A program made the translations under genes and the position numbers. 64,000 bases of DNA from Cervus elaphus (taxonomy: Eukaryota; Chordata; Mammalia; Artiodactyla; Cervidae), in NCBI RefSeq assembly GCF_910594005.1, contig NC_057835.1, positions 45,160,001 to 45,224,000 on the forward strand, given 5' to 3'. This document shows, piece by piece, positions 43,500 to 54,049 of this stretch; within the stretch, counting starts at the first letter, position 1; each line of letters begins with the position of its first letter. The notes under the pieces were generated by a model. It was not told the DNA's origin. It did no database searches and saw only the letters and a program-made list of their open reading frames with translations.

Positions 43500-44480
43500 C
43501 CCACTTAGGCTGACCTGGCTTTAGTCACTGTTGTGTGTCTAATTAGCCAATGGCAGAGACCATAATATTACATCCTTCCCCAGGGAATCAGGTGGAAAGT
43601 AGATTACACACAATCACTTCTATCATGAAAGGGACAAAGTTTGTTTTCCCTGGAACTGACACATTCTGGACACTGGTTTGACATCTCTTCCTGCAATGCT
43701 TTCAGCAAAGCCTCCATCTGTGGACCCAAGAGTTTCCTTTTATACATCTTTGCTTTTATCTCAGCACTGCTTCTGAACAAAGGATTCATATTACTCCAGA
43801 TGAAGTGTGATAATTGATTCATGTTCATGGAGTTCACTGGTCTTACCATGTTCCTCATAACCTATTAGCAACTGATCTGCTAGAATAGAGCTTTTGAAAT
43901 CTCAGTTCCAACACCAGCTGGGTGATAACACTTTGAGGGGCTTGAGCCATGTTTTTTAGGGTATGCTGTAAATCAGCAGCCAGCAAATCATCACTTCACA
44001 CAGTAATCAGCTGTTTCTTCCATAGCCAGGATTCATGTGTTCTGGAATGATGGTTACAAATAGAAGCGGTCCCTTTTATTAGAACTCCAAGTAGTCCAAC
44101 AAAGTTTTTGCTTCTTATCCCTGAAATTTTGGACTTTGTTTCTTAGTCTCCAAAGAATAGAGTTTCCACTAGATGACACAGTAAGTATCTTATTACATTG
44201 AATTTGAGAATGTTACCTGCACATATTTGGCTTCTCATGTTATGAGTCAATAGTTGGTGTGAGTCAAAATCCATGTAATTAAAAAATAGATGATATGAAT
44301 CAGAAAGCATGTGTAACTGTAATTTTATTGGTGATAAATTCTGACCATCCAGGAGAAATCGGGCTGCCACTCCACAATGTTTAGTAAGAAAGAGGGTATC
44401 TGGAGTTCAGAATGCATTTCAGTATATTCTTTTCCTCTTTTATCCTCTAAAAGAAGGAAGGAGACATGTTCGCAGCAGTT
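43500..44480 (+). pseudogene. decayed ERV-L integrase and dUTPase-like region
   Basis: Translating the three forward frames piecewise gives integrase-like words around 43560-43960, interrupted by stops, followed by dUTPase-like remnants around 44150-44420 (including the tract GGGCTGCCACTCCACAATG). No continuous frame survives. The 84-codon minus-strand frame at 43604-43858 is its shadow. Confidence 0.5.
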
Positions 44481-44674
44481 AACCTTAAATGTAAGTTTTC
44501 AAGTTACAGACTAACAAAGAGGAAATATGTTTCTGCTAAAAGATGAAGAAATAATTTGTATTTTCTGATGTAAGTGTTTCCAATTGTAGAACAGATGTCC
44601 ATATCATTTTACACAGAATCATTATTTTTGCCATTGTCTCAATTTGGGAATGATATTACAAATGGTTAAAACAC

Positions 44675-45053
44675 GTGTATGTGAACTTCCCCAGTGGAGC
44701 AATGGATAAGAATCTGGCTGCCAGTGCAAGGCACATAGGTTTGATCCCTGGTCTGGGAAGATTCCATGTGCCATGGAACAACAAACACGAGATGCCACTA
44801 CTGAGCCCATGCTCTAGAACCTTCAGGGCACAACTACTGAGCCTGTGTGCTGCAACTACTCAAGCCTGCATGCCCTAGAGCCTGTGCTGCAAAACAAGAG
44901 AAGTCGCCACAATGAGAAGCCCGTGCTCTGCAACAGAGTAGACCCTGCTGGTCGCAACTAGAGAAAGCCCTCAAAAAGCAAGGAAGAGCCAGCACAGCCA
45001 GGAATAAATAAAAAATAAAATTATAGCAATGATAATAAAGAAGTGTATGTGAA
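44675..45053 (+). mobile_element. CHR/ART2A SINE, long form, 11-bp TSD
   Basis: GTGTATGTGAA at 44675-44685 and 45043-45053. Body: CTTCCCCAGTGGAGCAATGG, TTTGATCCCTGGTCTGGG, CAACTACTGAGCCTG (repeated in variants), GAAGTCGCCACAATGAGAAGCCCG, then CAGCCAGGAATAAATAAAAAATAAA. Confidence 0.9.
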
Positions 45054-45159
45054 TGTCACATTGCAAGAGGTAGGGGACAGTATATGTGTGCTCTGCTAAT
45101 CCACCTAAGCTGCAAATGCACACCTCAGGATTCATCATAACTCCCAGTTACTGACGGAC

Positions 45160-45701
45160 TCTATCAGGGACAGGGAAATTTCTTCCTGTCTCCTTCTTGA
45201 GTTCTTGTGGCTGGACTACTAATACAACTGACAGAAGACAAATTAACAGGAGAGATAAACTGATTTTAATTCATAAGGGTATAATAGAAATGAGACCTAA
45301 GAAGTGGCCAAAGCAGGCAGCTTTTATAGTTTTTAGGCAAAGAAAGAATAAACTTATGAAGAATTGACAAGACAAAGAAACTTAGATTTTGATGCTCAAT
45401 TAGTGAAGAATCTAAATAGAGTTTGGGCCTGGACTAATACATTGAAGAAATAGCAAGGTTTGTTTATACATGTTTTTTTGGCCCTAATTCCCTACCTCTA
45501 GGGATAAGGGTGTCCTTCTACCTCCGGACACAGGGAGGGCGCCTTTCACATGGGAGTTTTATTTTCTGCATTCAGAAGACAGAGGGTCAGAATGTCCCTC
45601 TTACATTGGCTGTTTCTTAAGCAATTTTAATAGAAAATAATCAAATAACTTTAACTGAAGGTAACAAGTTGAGGCACATTTGGGGTGGACTACCCCATAT
45701 A
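45160..45701 (-). mobile_element. retroviral LTR, antisense (ERV1-like), solo
   Basis: On the minus strand it starts near TGGGGTAGTCCACCCC, passes AGAAAATAAAACTCCC and CTTATCCCTAGAGG, and ends around TTAATTTGTCTTCTGTCAGTTG and AGTCCAGCCACAAGAACTC. The words at the end are common in class I LTRs. Ends are not exact. A BovB abuts the left-hand (5') end of the LTR sense strand. Confidence 0.5.
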
Positions 45702-46107
45702 GCCACAGTTATGTATGGATGTGAAAGTTCGACCATAAAGAAGGCTGAAGAATTTGAACTGTGGTCCTGTGGAGAAGACTCTGGAGAATCCCATGGACAG
45801 CAAGGACATCAAATCAGTCAACCCTGAATATTCATTGGAAGGACTGAGGCTGAAGCTGAAGCTTCAATACTTTGACCACCTGATGTGAAGAGCTGACTCA
45901 TTTGAAAAGACCCTGATGCTGGGAAATATCAAGGGCAAGAGGAGAAGGGGACAGCAGAGGATGAGATAGTTGGATGGAACCACTAACTCAATGAACATGA
46001 GTTTGAGCAAACTTAGGGAGATAGTAAAGGACAGGGAAACCTGGCATGCTGTAGTTTATGTGGTCACAAAGAATCAGACATGACTTAACAACTGAACAAC
46101 AACAACC
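45702..46107 (+). mobile_element. BovB LINE 3' end, diverged
   Basis: TTATGTATGGATGTGAAAG, GGTCCTGTGGAGAAGACTC, ATTCATTGGAAGGACTGAGG, CAATACTTTGACCACC, AGAGGATGAGATAGTTGG, ending TGACTTAACAACTGAACAACAACAACC. More diverged than the copy at 58834. Confidence 0.9.
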
Positions 46108-46219
46108 CAGGGCCCCAGTACCACAAAGACCTTCTGCATGAGATTTCAAAAGCAATGTAGGAACAGTAAGTGAATCTGGCCTTAGGCTCTGTTGCCACTC
46201 ACACTTGTCGCTGATCTGA

Positions 46220-46890
46220 CTCACCTTGTTAGTGAGGGGTAATAGCTAGGTTCATAGCTTCCATAGCACCCACTGGCTCTCTTTATACTTTTCTAAGTCC
46301 TGGCCAGGTGCATGTTTAGCTCTGTGATGAAGAGTGCCAGCTTTCCTTGAGGTCACCGCATCATCAAAGTTGGAGCTTGTGGGTGGTAAGAGACTACACA
46401 GGTCCTGGTTTGTACCAGTGAGTTCTGTCATTTCTGCTTCCCTCAGTTCAGTTCAGTTCAGTTCAGTCACTCAGTCGTGTCCAATTCTTTGCAACCCCAT
46501 GGACTGCAGCACACTGGCCTGCCTGTCCATCACCAACTCCCAGAGTTTACTTAAACTCTCTGTCCATTGAGTCGGTGATGCCATCAAACCATGCCATCCT
46601 CTGTCGACCCCTTCTCCTCCCGCCTTCAACCTTTCCCTGCATCAGGGTCTTTTCCAATGGGTCAGTTCTTTGCATCATGTGGCCAAAGTATTGGAGTTTC
46701 AGCTTCAGCATCAGTCCTTCCAATGAATATTCAGGACTGATTTCCTTTAGGATGGACTGGTTGGATCTCCTGCTTCCCTCACTCCATGCCTATCTTTCTT
46801 TTGTCATCTGCCTGCTCTGTTGACTTCCTTCTCAGGACCAGTTGCAGAACCAGTAACTCTAAAGTGTTTGAGGAACTCCTACAACTGTGA
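46220..46890 (+). mobile_element. sequence related to the ERV-L leader at 40430-40780, split by a BovB
   Basis: GCATCATCAAAGTTGGAGC...GGGTGGTAAGAGAC parallels GCATCACTGAAGTTGGAGG...GAGGTGGTAAGAGAC near 40600-40650, and the flanking words align loosely in the same order. It may be another relic of the same retroviral leader; the similarity is judged by eye. Confidence 0.4.
46434..46781 (-). mobile_element. BovB LINE 3' end, antisense, 12-bp TSD
   Basis: CTGCTTCCCTCA at 46434-46445 and 46770-46781 flanks a reversed BovB (46446-46769) that starts with four CAGTT units and ends GACTGGTTGGATCTC. A clear target-site duplication for BovB. Opposite in orientation to the copy ending 340 bp upstream. 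Confidence 0.95.
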
Positions 46891-47133
46891 AAGACCAGTG
46901 CATGCCTGTGTGCTAAGTTGCTTCAGTTGTACCCGACTCTTTGCAAGCCCATGGACTATAACCCGTCAGGCACTTCTGTCCATGGAATTCTCCAGGCAGG
47001 AATACTGGAGTGGATTGTCATTTCCTCCTCCAGGGGATCTTCCAGACTCAGGGATCAAAGCCAAATCTCTTATGTCTCCTGAATTAGCAGGTGGCTTCTT
47101 TACTACTAGCACCACCTGAGAAGCCTGTGAAAG
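46885..47133 (-). mobile_element. Bov-tA SINE, antisense, with TSD
   Basis: CTGTGAAAG is found at 46885-46893 and 47125-47133 (CTGTGAAAGACC and CTGTGAAAGCCC if extended). Body: GTGCTAAGTTGCTTCAGTTG, CCATGGAATTCTCCAGGCAGG, GGGGATCTTCCAGACTC, then the reversed head ending CACCTGAGAAGC. Confidence 0.93.
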
Positions 47134-47375
47134 CCCAACAATAAAGAGCAATAAATCACAATGATACATATTCTGTATCATTCCCAGTTTTTCTGGTGAA
47201 ATTCCAATGATTAAAAAATAAATAAAAATAAGCTAGAAATGTTGGAGAAAATCTAGCATGGGAGATTTACATTAAATCAAAATTTGAAAGAAATAATTGC
47301 AAAGGATAAGATGGGACATCTCTAAATGAGAGAGAAAATACTATGTATGTACTATGGGTAAAGAAAAGTGAGTTT

Positions 47376-47540
47376 TGAGACTTCTCTGGTTAAGATATCA
47401 CCTTCCAATGCAGGGGCTGGGGAGCTAAGATCCCACATGCCTCATTGCCAATAAATAAATAAAAACAGAAGCAATGTTGTAACAAATTCAATAAAGGCTT
47501 TAAAGATGGTTCATATAAAAAACTTTAAAAAGAAAGAGTG
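47376..47540 (+). mobile_element. CHR-type tRNA-Glu SINE, degraded
   Basis: GACTTCTCTGGTTAAGATATCACC, CCAATGCAGGGGC, GAGCTAAGATCCCACATGCC, then ATTCAATAAAGGCTTTAAAGATGG, the typical 3' end of a CHR SINE, followed by an A-rich tail. Confidence 0.75.
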
Positions 47541-47879
47541 AATTTTGTCCCTCTGAGGAAAAGGGAGTATGTCAGAATGGAATATTTTGAGGTCGGTGAG
47601 GGGTCACAATACAGCAAACAGTGACAGTCACTCTGAGAAGCTTTTACTTTTTTGGTGAGCAGCACAAGATGGGCTAGTACTGTAACATTTTTGTCACAAG
47701 GGCTGAAGTGACAGAGAGCTGGGAAACCAGCTCTAGAAAATCCTCCTAGAAAACCAAGACAGAGGAAGGTAGAAATCTTAAAAGCAAAGCGTTGGATGGT
47801 TTGCTAAGACATGACATGCAGAAATGTGAATTCAGAAGTAGGACAATAAGTCTCCATGGTTAGAACCATTTTAAGAAAA
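47541..47879. other. no gene or repeat recognised
   Basis: Unassigned sequence. Confidence 0.3.
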
Positions 47880-48065
47880 TAACCACCATTTACTTAGCTA
47901 GGCATTCTGCCAAGCACTTTATATAGCGTGATTCATGAAACCTTATATAGCAAATTTGCTTTTCTCTTGTTATGCAGGTAGAGACTGATATCTAGAGGTT
48001 AAATAATTTGCCCAAAGTTTCATACTTGAAATTAGAAAATCCTGTGTTCAAAGTTCTCCCTGATT
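47880..48065 (-). mobile_element. MIR SINE, antisense
   Basis: AGGCATTCTGCCAAGCACTTTATATAG, GCAGGTAGAGACTGATATCTAGAGGTTAAATAATTTGCCC, CCTGTGTTCAAAG. Reversed MIR order. Confidence 0.65.
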
Positions 48066-48204
48066 CCAAATGTTTTCTCAGAACCACTAAGTCATAAAAC
48101 CAGGTGGCACTTGATTCAATGCTAGGATGATAAACTGAGATGAGGACCACCTAAATGTCCTGTGCCTAATGCTTGAATTCATTCTAATATGTACGAGGTT
48201 ATAG

Positions 48205-48302
48205 GTGTCCATTTAAATTATATATAACATAATTTCAATATTATATATAATATAATTTAATTTAAATATAATATATAATATATTTTATAATATATATAAC
48301 TT
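48205..48302. repeat. AT-rich low-complexity tract
   Basis: About 100 bp almost entirely A/T: ATATATAATATAATTTAATTTAAATATAATATATAAT-like words. Confidence 0.85.
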
Positions 48303-48659
48303 AAAAGGACAAGCTGAAAAAATTACCAAGATAGGTGAATGTCAAGTAAAAATACAAGAACTATACATTCCTGGGCACATAAATCAGTTCTGTGTGCACG
48401 GATGTACACAACTTGGCAGGTGTTTCTCAAAAGCCAAATAAAACCTATTTTCTTGTTTATATAGATTATGTCCCAAAAGACATAAATTCAAATTTTCCAT
48501 ATCTGATGAAAGTGAGATGCAAATTCTTCTCCACAGATGTTAAGACAAAAGGAATGAACGTTTAGAAAGAGAAGATAAATGTGTTTTGAATTGTCGAGTG
48601 GCTGAAAAATGTGGCCTGTTACACCCTGCAGCAAGCGATGGAGATGGGGAGCAGAGATA
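48303..48659. other. no gene or repeat recognised
   Basis: Unassigned sequence between the AT tract and a MIR. Confidence 0.3.
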
Positions 48660-48850
48660 CAGGAGCCAGATTGCCAATGCTGGAATTCTTACTCTGCTTC
48701 ATTCTAGCTGCAACAAATTACTCAATCTCTGCAGATCTTTCTTCTCATCTGGAAAATGGGGCTGCCAATTGTTATGAGGATTGTTAATGTTCATATTTGC
48801 AAAGTGCTGAAAAGAATACTTGGCACATGGCAAAGCCCCATCTCAGATAA
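48660..48850 (+). mobile_element. MIR SINE
   Basis: CTAGCTGCAACAAATTACTCAATCTC, TCTTCTCATCTGGAAAATGGGGC, GTTATGAGGATTGTTAATG, TGCAAAGTGCTG, ACTTGGCACATGG. MIR order with moderate divergence. Confidence 0.8.
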
Positions 48851-48894
48851 GTGTTTATAATTAAGTTAAATACTTGATACTTTTAAGACTTCAC

Positions 48895-49300
48895 TATAAA
48901 AGGCCAGGGTCAAGTCAAACGCCATCTCCTTGGTGAGGATGCTCTCTGGGACTCAGTCAAGTATTTTTTGAATACCTGACAGCTTCAAAAGTTGGCTTTT
49001 CAGTCTAGGGTTAGAGAGGTGAATAGAACTGACATTAAAAGTGACCTCGTGAAGGTGTATTGTTTGAATCCTGATAGACCTTATGCACTATATGTGAGCC
49101 TTGTATTAGGATGCTATTCTACTCTGTTAGAGCATTTACCATGTTTAAATGTAAATTTTCTTTACATGATTCTTTTCCTCACTCATCTATAAAATCTCTG
49201 AGTCTGAAATATATGTTTTCTTGTGTTTAAGTTCATATAAAGAATACGCACTCAAAAAATGCCAATTGAATTTAGAAGAAAGGAAAAAAAGAGATGGAGG
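48895..49300 (+). mobile_element. L2 LINE 3' end
   Basis: AGGGTCAAGTCAAACGCCATCTCC, GATGCTCTCTGGGAC, TTATTAGG-like middle, ATCTATAAAATCTCTGAGTC and the terminal ACTCAAAAAATGCCAATTGAA region. A GGAAAAAAAGAGATGGAGGGAGGG purine tract follows. Confidence 0.6.
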
Positions 49301-49339
49301 GAGGGAAAAATGAGTGAGACAGATGCACATATCGTAGAG

Positions 49340-49510
49340 TCTGAATTGTCCTCAAAGCCCAGTAACTTAGTAGCTGTATGACATTAAGCCAATTACTTAA
49401 CCTTCCCAATTCCAGTGTCATCAGCTTTTAATAAGGATGATGAAAATTATACTTACTTTGAGAGATTTAAAGAATGAGGGGTTTGAAATCATGTAGCATA
49501 AATATGGCAC
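49340..49510 (+). mobile_element. MIR SINE
   Basis: TAGCTGTATGACATTAAGCCAATTACTTAACC, AGTGTCATCAGC, AAGGATGATGAAAATTATACTTACTTTG, AGAGATTTAAAGAATGAG. Confidence 0.7.
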
Positions 49511-50321
49511 ATATTAATAGTAACCCTACTATTTAATATAAACTAATATTAGTTGCTGAATTAGTTGCTATAAACTAATGAGCAAAATAAACTTTAGATA
49601 AAGCATTCTCTAAAGATGGTATGATTCAACATGAATAGAACATGTTAAAATTCCTTGATGTGTGTTTGTGAGTGGTTGTGCATGTGTGTGTATGTGATCT
49701 GTCTTTTTATGATTATAAAGTCCTCTCCTTTTTATTTAAACATAGGATACCAGAAGATTGAGTCTATCTAACTTATTCATACCATTTTAATGCCACATGA
49801 ACAAAAGAATTGCAGTTCTGGGTCCCTGCCATTGTTATACAGACCAACTGCAGCAAAGTCGATGAATCAAATGCAATTTAGTCTAGCTCAACTAGATCCA
49901 GCTGGAGGCTGCTTCTGCACATGAAGCAGAAAAAATATTATACACCATAATTTCTGCTCAGGTCAGTCCCAGGCATTCTACTTGGCAGACAATTGGTCTG
50001 ACTAAAATGATTCTGTGTGAATGATTTCATAATGGTGAAGAAAGTACAACCTTTAACCTCTAATAAAGTAGACTTCATACATTCTTCCTAACTCAATAGA
50101 GGGTGATCATCAGACAGGTAGGCTGGGTCATCTCCTTCTGTATGCCCAGATGAGTCTTTAAAAAAGCTGCTATCTCATGAAAGCCAAAAGGAGCCTTTTC
50201 TTGTCCTGGGAATTATCTTGAAGATTCATTAAAGACACTAGGGAATGGCAGGAGAATCACTGTAAAACACATTCCCTGCTCTATCCCACACAGGGTCCCA
50301 AAAATATAGATATATCTATAT
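49511..50321. other. repeat-poor stretch, no gene recognised
   Basis: About 0.8 kb with no recognised repeat apart from a short TG-rich run (49662-49700). No protein signature. Confidence 0.35.
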
Positions 50322-50563
50322 GTATTCATGGACTTCCCAGGTAGCACCAGTGGTAAAGAACTTGCCTGCCAGTGCAGGGGACATAAGAGACGTGGGTCCT
50401 ATTCCTGGGTTGGGAAGATCCCCTGGAGGAGGGCAGAGCAACCCACTCCAATATTCTTGCATGGAGAATCCCATGGACAGAGGAACCTGGTGGGCTATAG
50501 ACCATGGAGTTGCAAAGAGTTGGACATGACTGAAGCGACTTAGCATGCACACATAGTATTCAT
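50322..50563 (+). mobile_element. Bov-tA SINE with 8-bp TSD
   Basis: GTATTCAT at 50322-50329 and 50556-50563. Head GACTTCCCAGGTAGCACCAG, body TTGGGAAGATCCCCTGGAGG and CAATATTCTTGCATGG, end GAAGCGACTTAGCATGC. Confidence 0.93.
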
Positions 50564-50589
50564 ATATGTATATAGATATGTTTCTACCC

Positions 50590-51380
50590 CAGCTCCCACT
50601 AATGTTTGGTCTTTGGCCCTGGTGCCTGACATAGAGCTCCTTAAACTGGTGGAACTTCCTGGGTGATAGGAGAGTCTTTTGTCCTAATGAGGCAATTCTT
50701 GGTGGGCTCCTCGATGCAGGCTGTCACCTGACAGACCAACTCATGATTAGAAATTTTAAACTTTCCTCCCTACCCCTCATTCTTTGGAGAGAGGAGAGGG
50801 GTTGCAAACTGAGTTAATAATTGATCACGTCTACATGATGACATCTCCATAAAAGTCTCAGAATACAGGTTTCAGAGAGCTTCTGGGTTGTTAAACACAT
50901 TCATGTTCCTGGGAAGATACCACACCTCAACTCCAGGGAACAAAAGCTCCATTGCTCAGTGTTCCAATGCTCAAGACTCTTCCACGTTTCATCCTATGTG
51001 TCTCTTCATCCAACTCTTCATCTGTATCCTTTATCATATAATAGTCTGATAAACATGTGTTTTCCTGAGTTCTATAAACAGTTTTATAAATTATACTAGC
51101 AAGTTACTGAACCCAAGCAGAAGACTCAGAACCTCAATTAATAGCTGATCAGTTAGAAGTAGGGGACAACCTGGGTTTTGCAATTGGCATCTGAAGTGGG
51201 GACTAAGTCCTTAACTGGTAGCATCTCCAGGCAGAAAGTGCCAGAACGGAACTGAATTGTAGGACAATCATTTTAGCCAGCTGGCATTGAAGAATTAGTT
51301 GGTATGGGAAAACCCCAGACATCTAGTGACAGAAGTATGAGTGTGAGAGTAAATGGAAACTGTTTTTCCTAATATATGTG
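50590..51380 (+). mobile_element. ERV-L-type LTR (MER21-like) with start of leader
   Basis: GTCTGATAAACATGTGTTTTCCTGAGTTC, then ACTAGCAAGTTACTGAACCCAAG, AGGGGACAACCTGGG and TTGGCATCTGAAGTGGGGAC. The 'gacaacctgg...ggcatctgaagtgggg' run is the U5/leader junction typical of MER21-type elements. The 5' edge is approximate; no pol was seen. Confidence 0.6.
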
Positions 51381-51389
51381 CAGCCAGAA

Positions 51390-51480
51390 AATTATGTAGA
51401 TTAAAGACTTCTTGACTGAAAACTTCTCAAGGGCAGACACCATGTTATACTCAATATTACACTTCTAGTATATGTCTGAG
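51390..51480 (+). mobile_element. L2 LINE 3' fragment
   Basis: AAAACTTCTCAAGGGCAGACACCATGTTATAC, CACTTCTAGTATATGTCTGAG resembles the L2 'gagggcagggaccatgtct' region. Confidence 0.5.
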
Positions 51481-51625
51481 TGCTTCATTTCACAAAAATA
51501 TAATGAGTACTAGGCAAGTGTGGTCCTGTTCAAGGCTGAGAATACAGGGGTGAATAACATACACAATGTCCCTGTCCTCTTGGAGTTTACATGTTAATGG
51601 GAAGATCACACACCACACCCAACTA
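51481..51625 (-). mobile_element. L2 LINE 3' end, antisense
   Basis: ATAATGAGTACTAGGCAAGTGTGG, AGAATACAGGGGTGAATAAC, AATGTCCCTGTCCTCTTGGAGTTTACATG: reversed L2 end, converging on the forward L2 fragment just before it. Confidence 0.55.
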
Positions 51626-51660
51626 CACACACACACGTATTCCAAGAGAAATGAGGCTTA

Positions 51661-51676
51661 TCAAAAAAAAAAAAAA
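51661..51676. repeat. poly(A) run
   Basis: TATC followed by about 14 A. No element that it terminates could be named. Confidence 0.6.
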
Positions 51677-51679
51677 CTA

Positions 51680-52439
51680 TAATAAAGCCAATATATTTTT
51701 GTTGAAATGAATAGATGTTCTTCCAAACACTTTTCACAAAATTTTCTAAGAAATAAAATAATGTTAACATTTTTATCACACACCAAGGTAAAGGGAAAGA
51801 TCAGCTTATAGCCACAAGACACTGGCCTGTGACCTCAGGCTACCCTCCCTCAGAACGACTGCCCTCAGGGACAAGGGGATACCTAGGGTGCTCAGGTTAG
51901 GATATGAGAAAACTACCTGAGCTACTGTTGAGACAGACTCCAGACATGCAGTCAGTTGGATTGGATTCAAGAAGTGGTCCATCCAACAATACCGCAAGCA
52001 GTTGCAGTCACGCTTTGTTAAGCTACACATCCAACCTCCACTTCCAGGTCTTTCTCCAAGAACTTGATTCTGTACCCTCATTTTAGCCTGGGGTACTGAT
52101 TTAAACAAAGCCAGACACTGCTCCTCAGAGTTTTATTTCTACCCATAGATAAATATCCCAGGTAATTTTCTGTCATTCTTTTATTCATCTCAGATTTGCT
52201 TTATACTCATTATGCCCTGGAGGACAGTGCACTTTGGCACTGGGCCAGGCTCGGTGCTGGCTTGCCTCCCCTCATTCAGTTCCCTGCTCCTGCTAACTCT
52301 CCACTGCAGTCACTGAAAGCCGGGGATGTGACAGGCTGGCATGTGACAAAGGATGAAAAGAACCAAGGGCTTTTTGCGTATGTGGCAAGTCTACAGTTGT
52401 CTGAAGTCTACATGCTGAATCACAGGGTGACATTAGGCT
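51680..52439. other. no gene or repeat recognised
   Basis: Unassigned, somewhat GC-richer sequence. Open frames of 85-100 codons show no family signature. Confidence 0.35.
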
Positions 52440-52562
52440 CAAGAGGGAGGTGATATAAATAACTATGGCCGATTCTCATTGTTGTATGGCAGAAACCAAC
52501 ACAACACTGTAAAGCAATCATCCTCCAATTTTAAAAATTAATTAATTCTTTAAAAAAGGACA
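52440..52562 (+). mobile_element. artiodactyl L1 3' terminus
   Basis: TATGGCAGAAACCAACACAACACTGTAAAGCAATCATCCTCCAATTT followed by an A/T-rich tail: the forward 3' end of an artiodactyl L1. Confidence 0.8.
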
Positions 52563-52679
52563 CAGAGCAAGATAGCCATTGAGTATAGGGGACACTAGGG
52601 AGTAGGGAGGCTCATCAGAGTGACCAAGGACAACTAAGACCAAGAACCAAAGAAAAAGAGCCACCTATTGGGAGGAACT

Positions 52680-53165
52680 GAGGTGAGAGGGTGTGACAAA
52701 TTACAAAATGGTCACAAATCCCCCTATCCGTAGATGCACACTCATTTGTTGTGTTTCTTTGAGGCTCCTTTCCGTTCATGTAGACATGAGGCTGATGGTA
52801 CGATTTCTTTAGTCCATGGGACAAAGGCAAATGTGACAGAAGACAAAATTTGAAAACCTCTTCTGCATGGGCTTGCTCTTTCATGCTGCCTTTGAGATTC
52901 CAGAAATCACTTTGAAAACCTGCTGAGTGACAACAGACACAGGGTTGCAGCCCTAGTCAATTGCTGGGTAATCAATTAGACCCCTGACCATCAACTGAAC
53001 ACACATACATGAATGATTCTAGTTGAGACCAGCAAGACAACCACCCATCTGATCCCAGACTCAATTGCTAGCCAACAGAATGATTAGCTAATAAATCATT
53101 TTGTTTTAAGCCACTCCATTTTGAGCTAAACAGTTATTTAGCAAAAGGTTATTGATACAGAAACT
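52680..53165 (+). mobile_element. MaLR (MLT1-like) LTR
   Basis: The right end CAGCAAGACAACCACCC...AATAAATCATTTTGTTTTAAGCCACTC...TTATTTAGCAAAAGG...ATTGATACAG is the characteristic MLT1 3' end, with AATAAA at 53090-53095. The 5' half is recognisable but decayed. Confidence 0.7.
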
Positions 53166-53571
53166 TTTACCTAGAAATAGAATCCTTATTTACCAAACAT
53201 GCTTTACTGAAACATATATCATTATCTCTGGGGCTAAGCTACATGATACAGGAAAATTATTAATGAGGCCTGGAAAAGGGATAGAACAGTGGAGGCTGAA
53301 AAAACTGTTAGGGAATTGTTATAGCATGTTGGAAAATGAGGGCTCACATTAGGTAGTTGTGAAACAATCAGGAAAAACTCTTGTCTGTAATAACTTGGAA
53401 AATAGAAAAGGTACCTAATGAAACTTTGGATGTAGTTAAGGAGAGCCCCAAGGAGAATGAAGAAAGTATCTTTTGATTAGCCAATAAAGTAGGAGAATAT
53501 AGAGGTAAGCTAAATAACTAGTAGTTCAAGAAAAGTTGAAAAGAAATACATAGGAGTCATGATTGTTACTG
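53166..53571. other. no gene or repeat recognised
   Basis: Unassigned; immediately follows the MaLR LTR, so it could include retroviral internal remnants that I cannot identify. Confidence 0.3.
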
Positions 53572-53728
53572 GAAAATAAAGCTTTTAAAAATTTTTAATT
53601 TTTTGGCCACACCATGCAGCATGCAGGATTTTAGCTCCCTGGCCAGGGATTGAACTCATGCCCCCTAGAGTGGAAGCACAAAGTCCTAACAACTGGACCA
53701 CCAAAGAATTCTAGAAAATAAAGCTTTT
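53572..53728 (-). mobile_element. CHR/ART2A SINE, antisense, 15-bp TSD
   Basis: GAAAATAAAGCTTTT at 53572-53586 and 53714-53728, both perfect. Body 53587-53713: TTTTTGGCCACACCATGCAGC, GGATTTTAGCTCCCTGGCC, GGGATTGAACTCATGCCC, AACTGGACCACCAAAG. Confidence 0.95.
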
Positions 53729-54049
53729 TCTCACCTCCAGTCTCCCTAGAGTTGTTAGGAGCCAGTAACTTCTATGTGCTTCCCATTCCTCCCCTTTTCC
53801 AATGGAAGAGTTTATTTCTGTTATGCTGCTTTGTCTCACAACTGCTTCCTGGTTGTGTAAGTGGCAGATAACTATACTTTTTACATAATAGTTTCCTGAA
53901 TCAATAGAAACCACATCCAAGATATGCAAAAAATTACAAGATCAAGATTGTGAGTTTTGAGTCTAGTACCATAATTGGATAAGCCTTTTAAGAGCCCTAG
54001 ATAGAGAAGAGCATGTTTTACATGTGAAATAATGTGAATTTTTATGGCC

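Larger units (their letters stand above)
39731..44480 (+). mobile_element. ERV-L-type endogenous retrovirus relic (LTR, leader, pol)
   Basis: An old, non-functional provirus fragment. A 5' LTR (39731-40250) is followed by a leader/gag-like region to about 41100. Then come pol remains: reverse transcriptase (about 41560-41943), the part following it (42040-42400), integrase-like (about 43500-44130) and dUTPase-like sequence to about 44480. Every domain is broken by stops, frameshifts and gaps; a Bov-tA inserted at 42423-42643. No env region and no matching 3' LTR was recognised. ERV-L elements are envelope-free class III endogenous retroviruses, so a missing env is expected. Identification rests on translated pol similarity recognised by eye. 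Confidence 0.7.
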
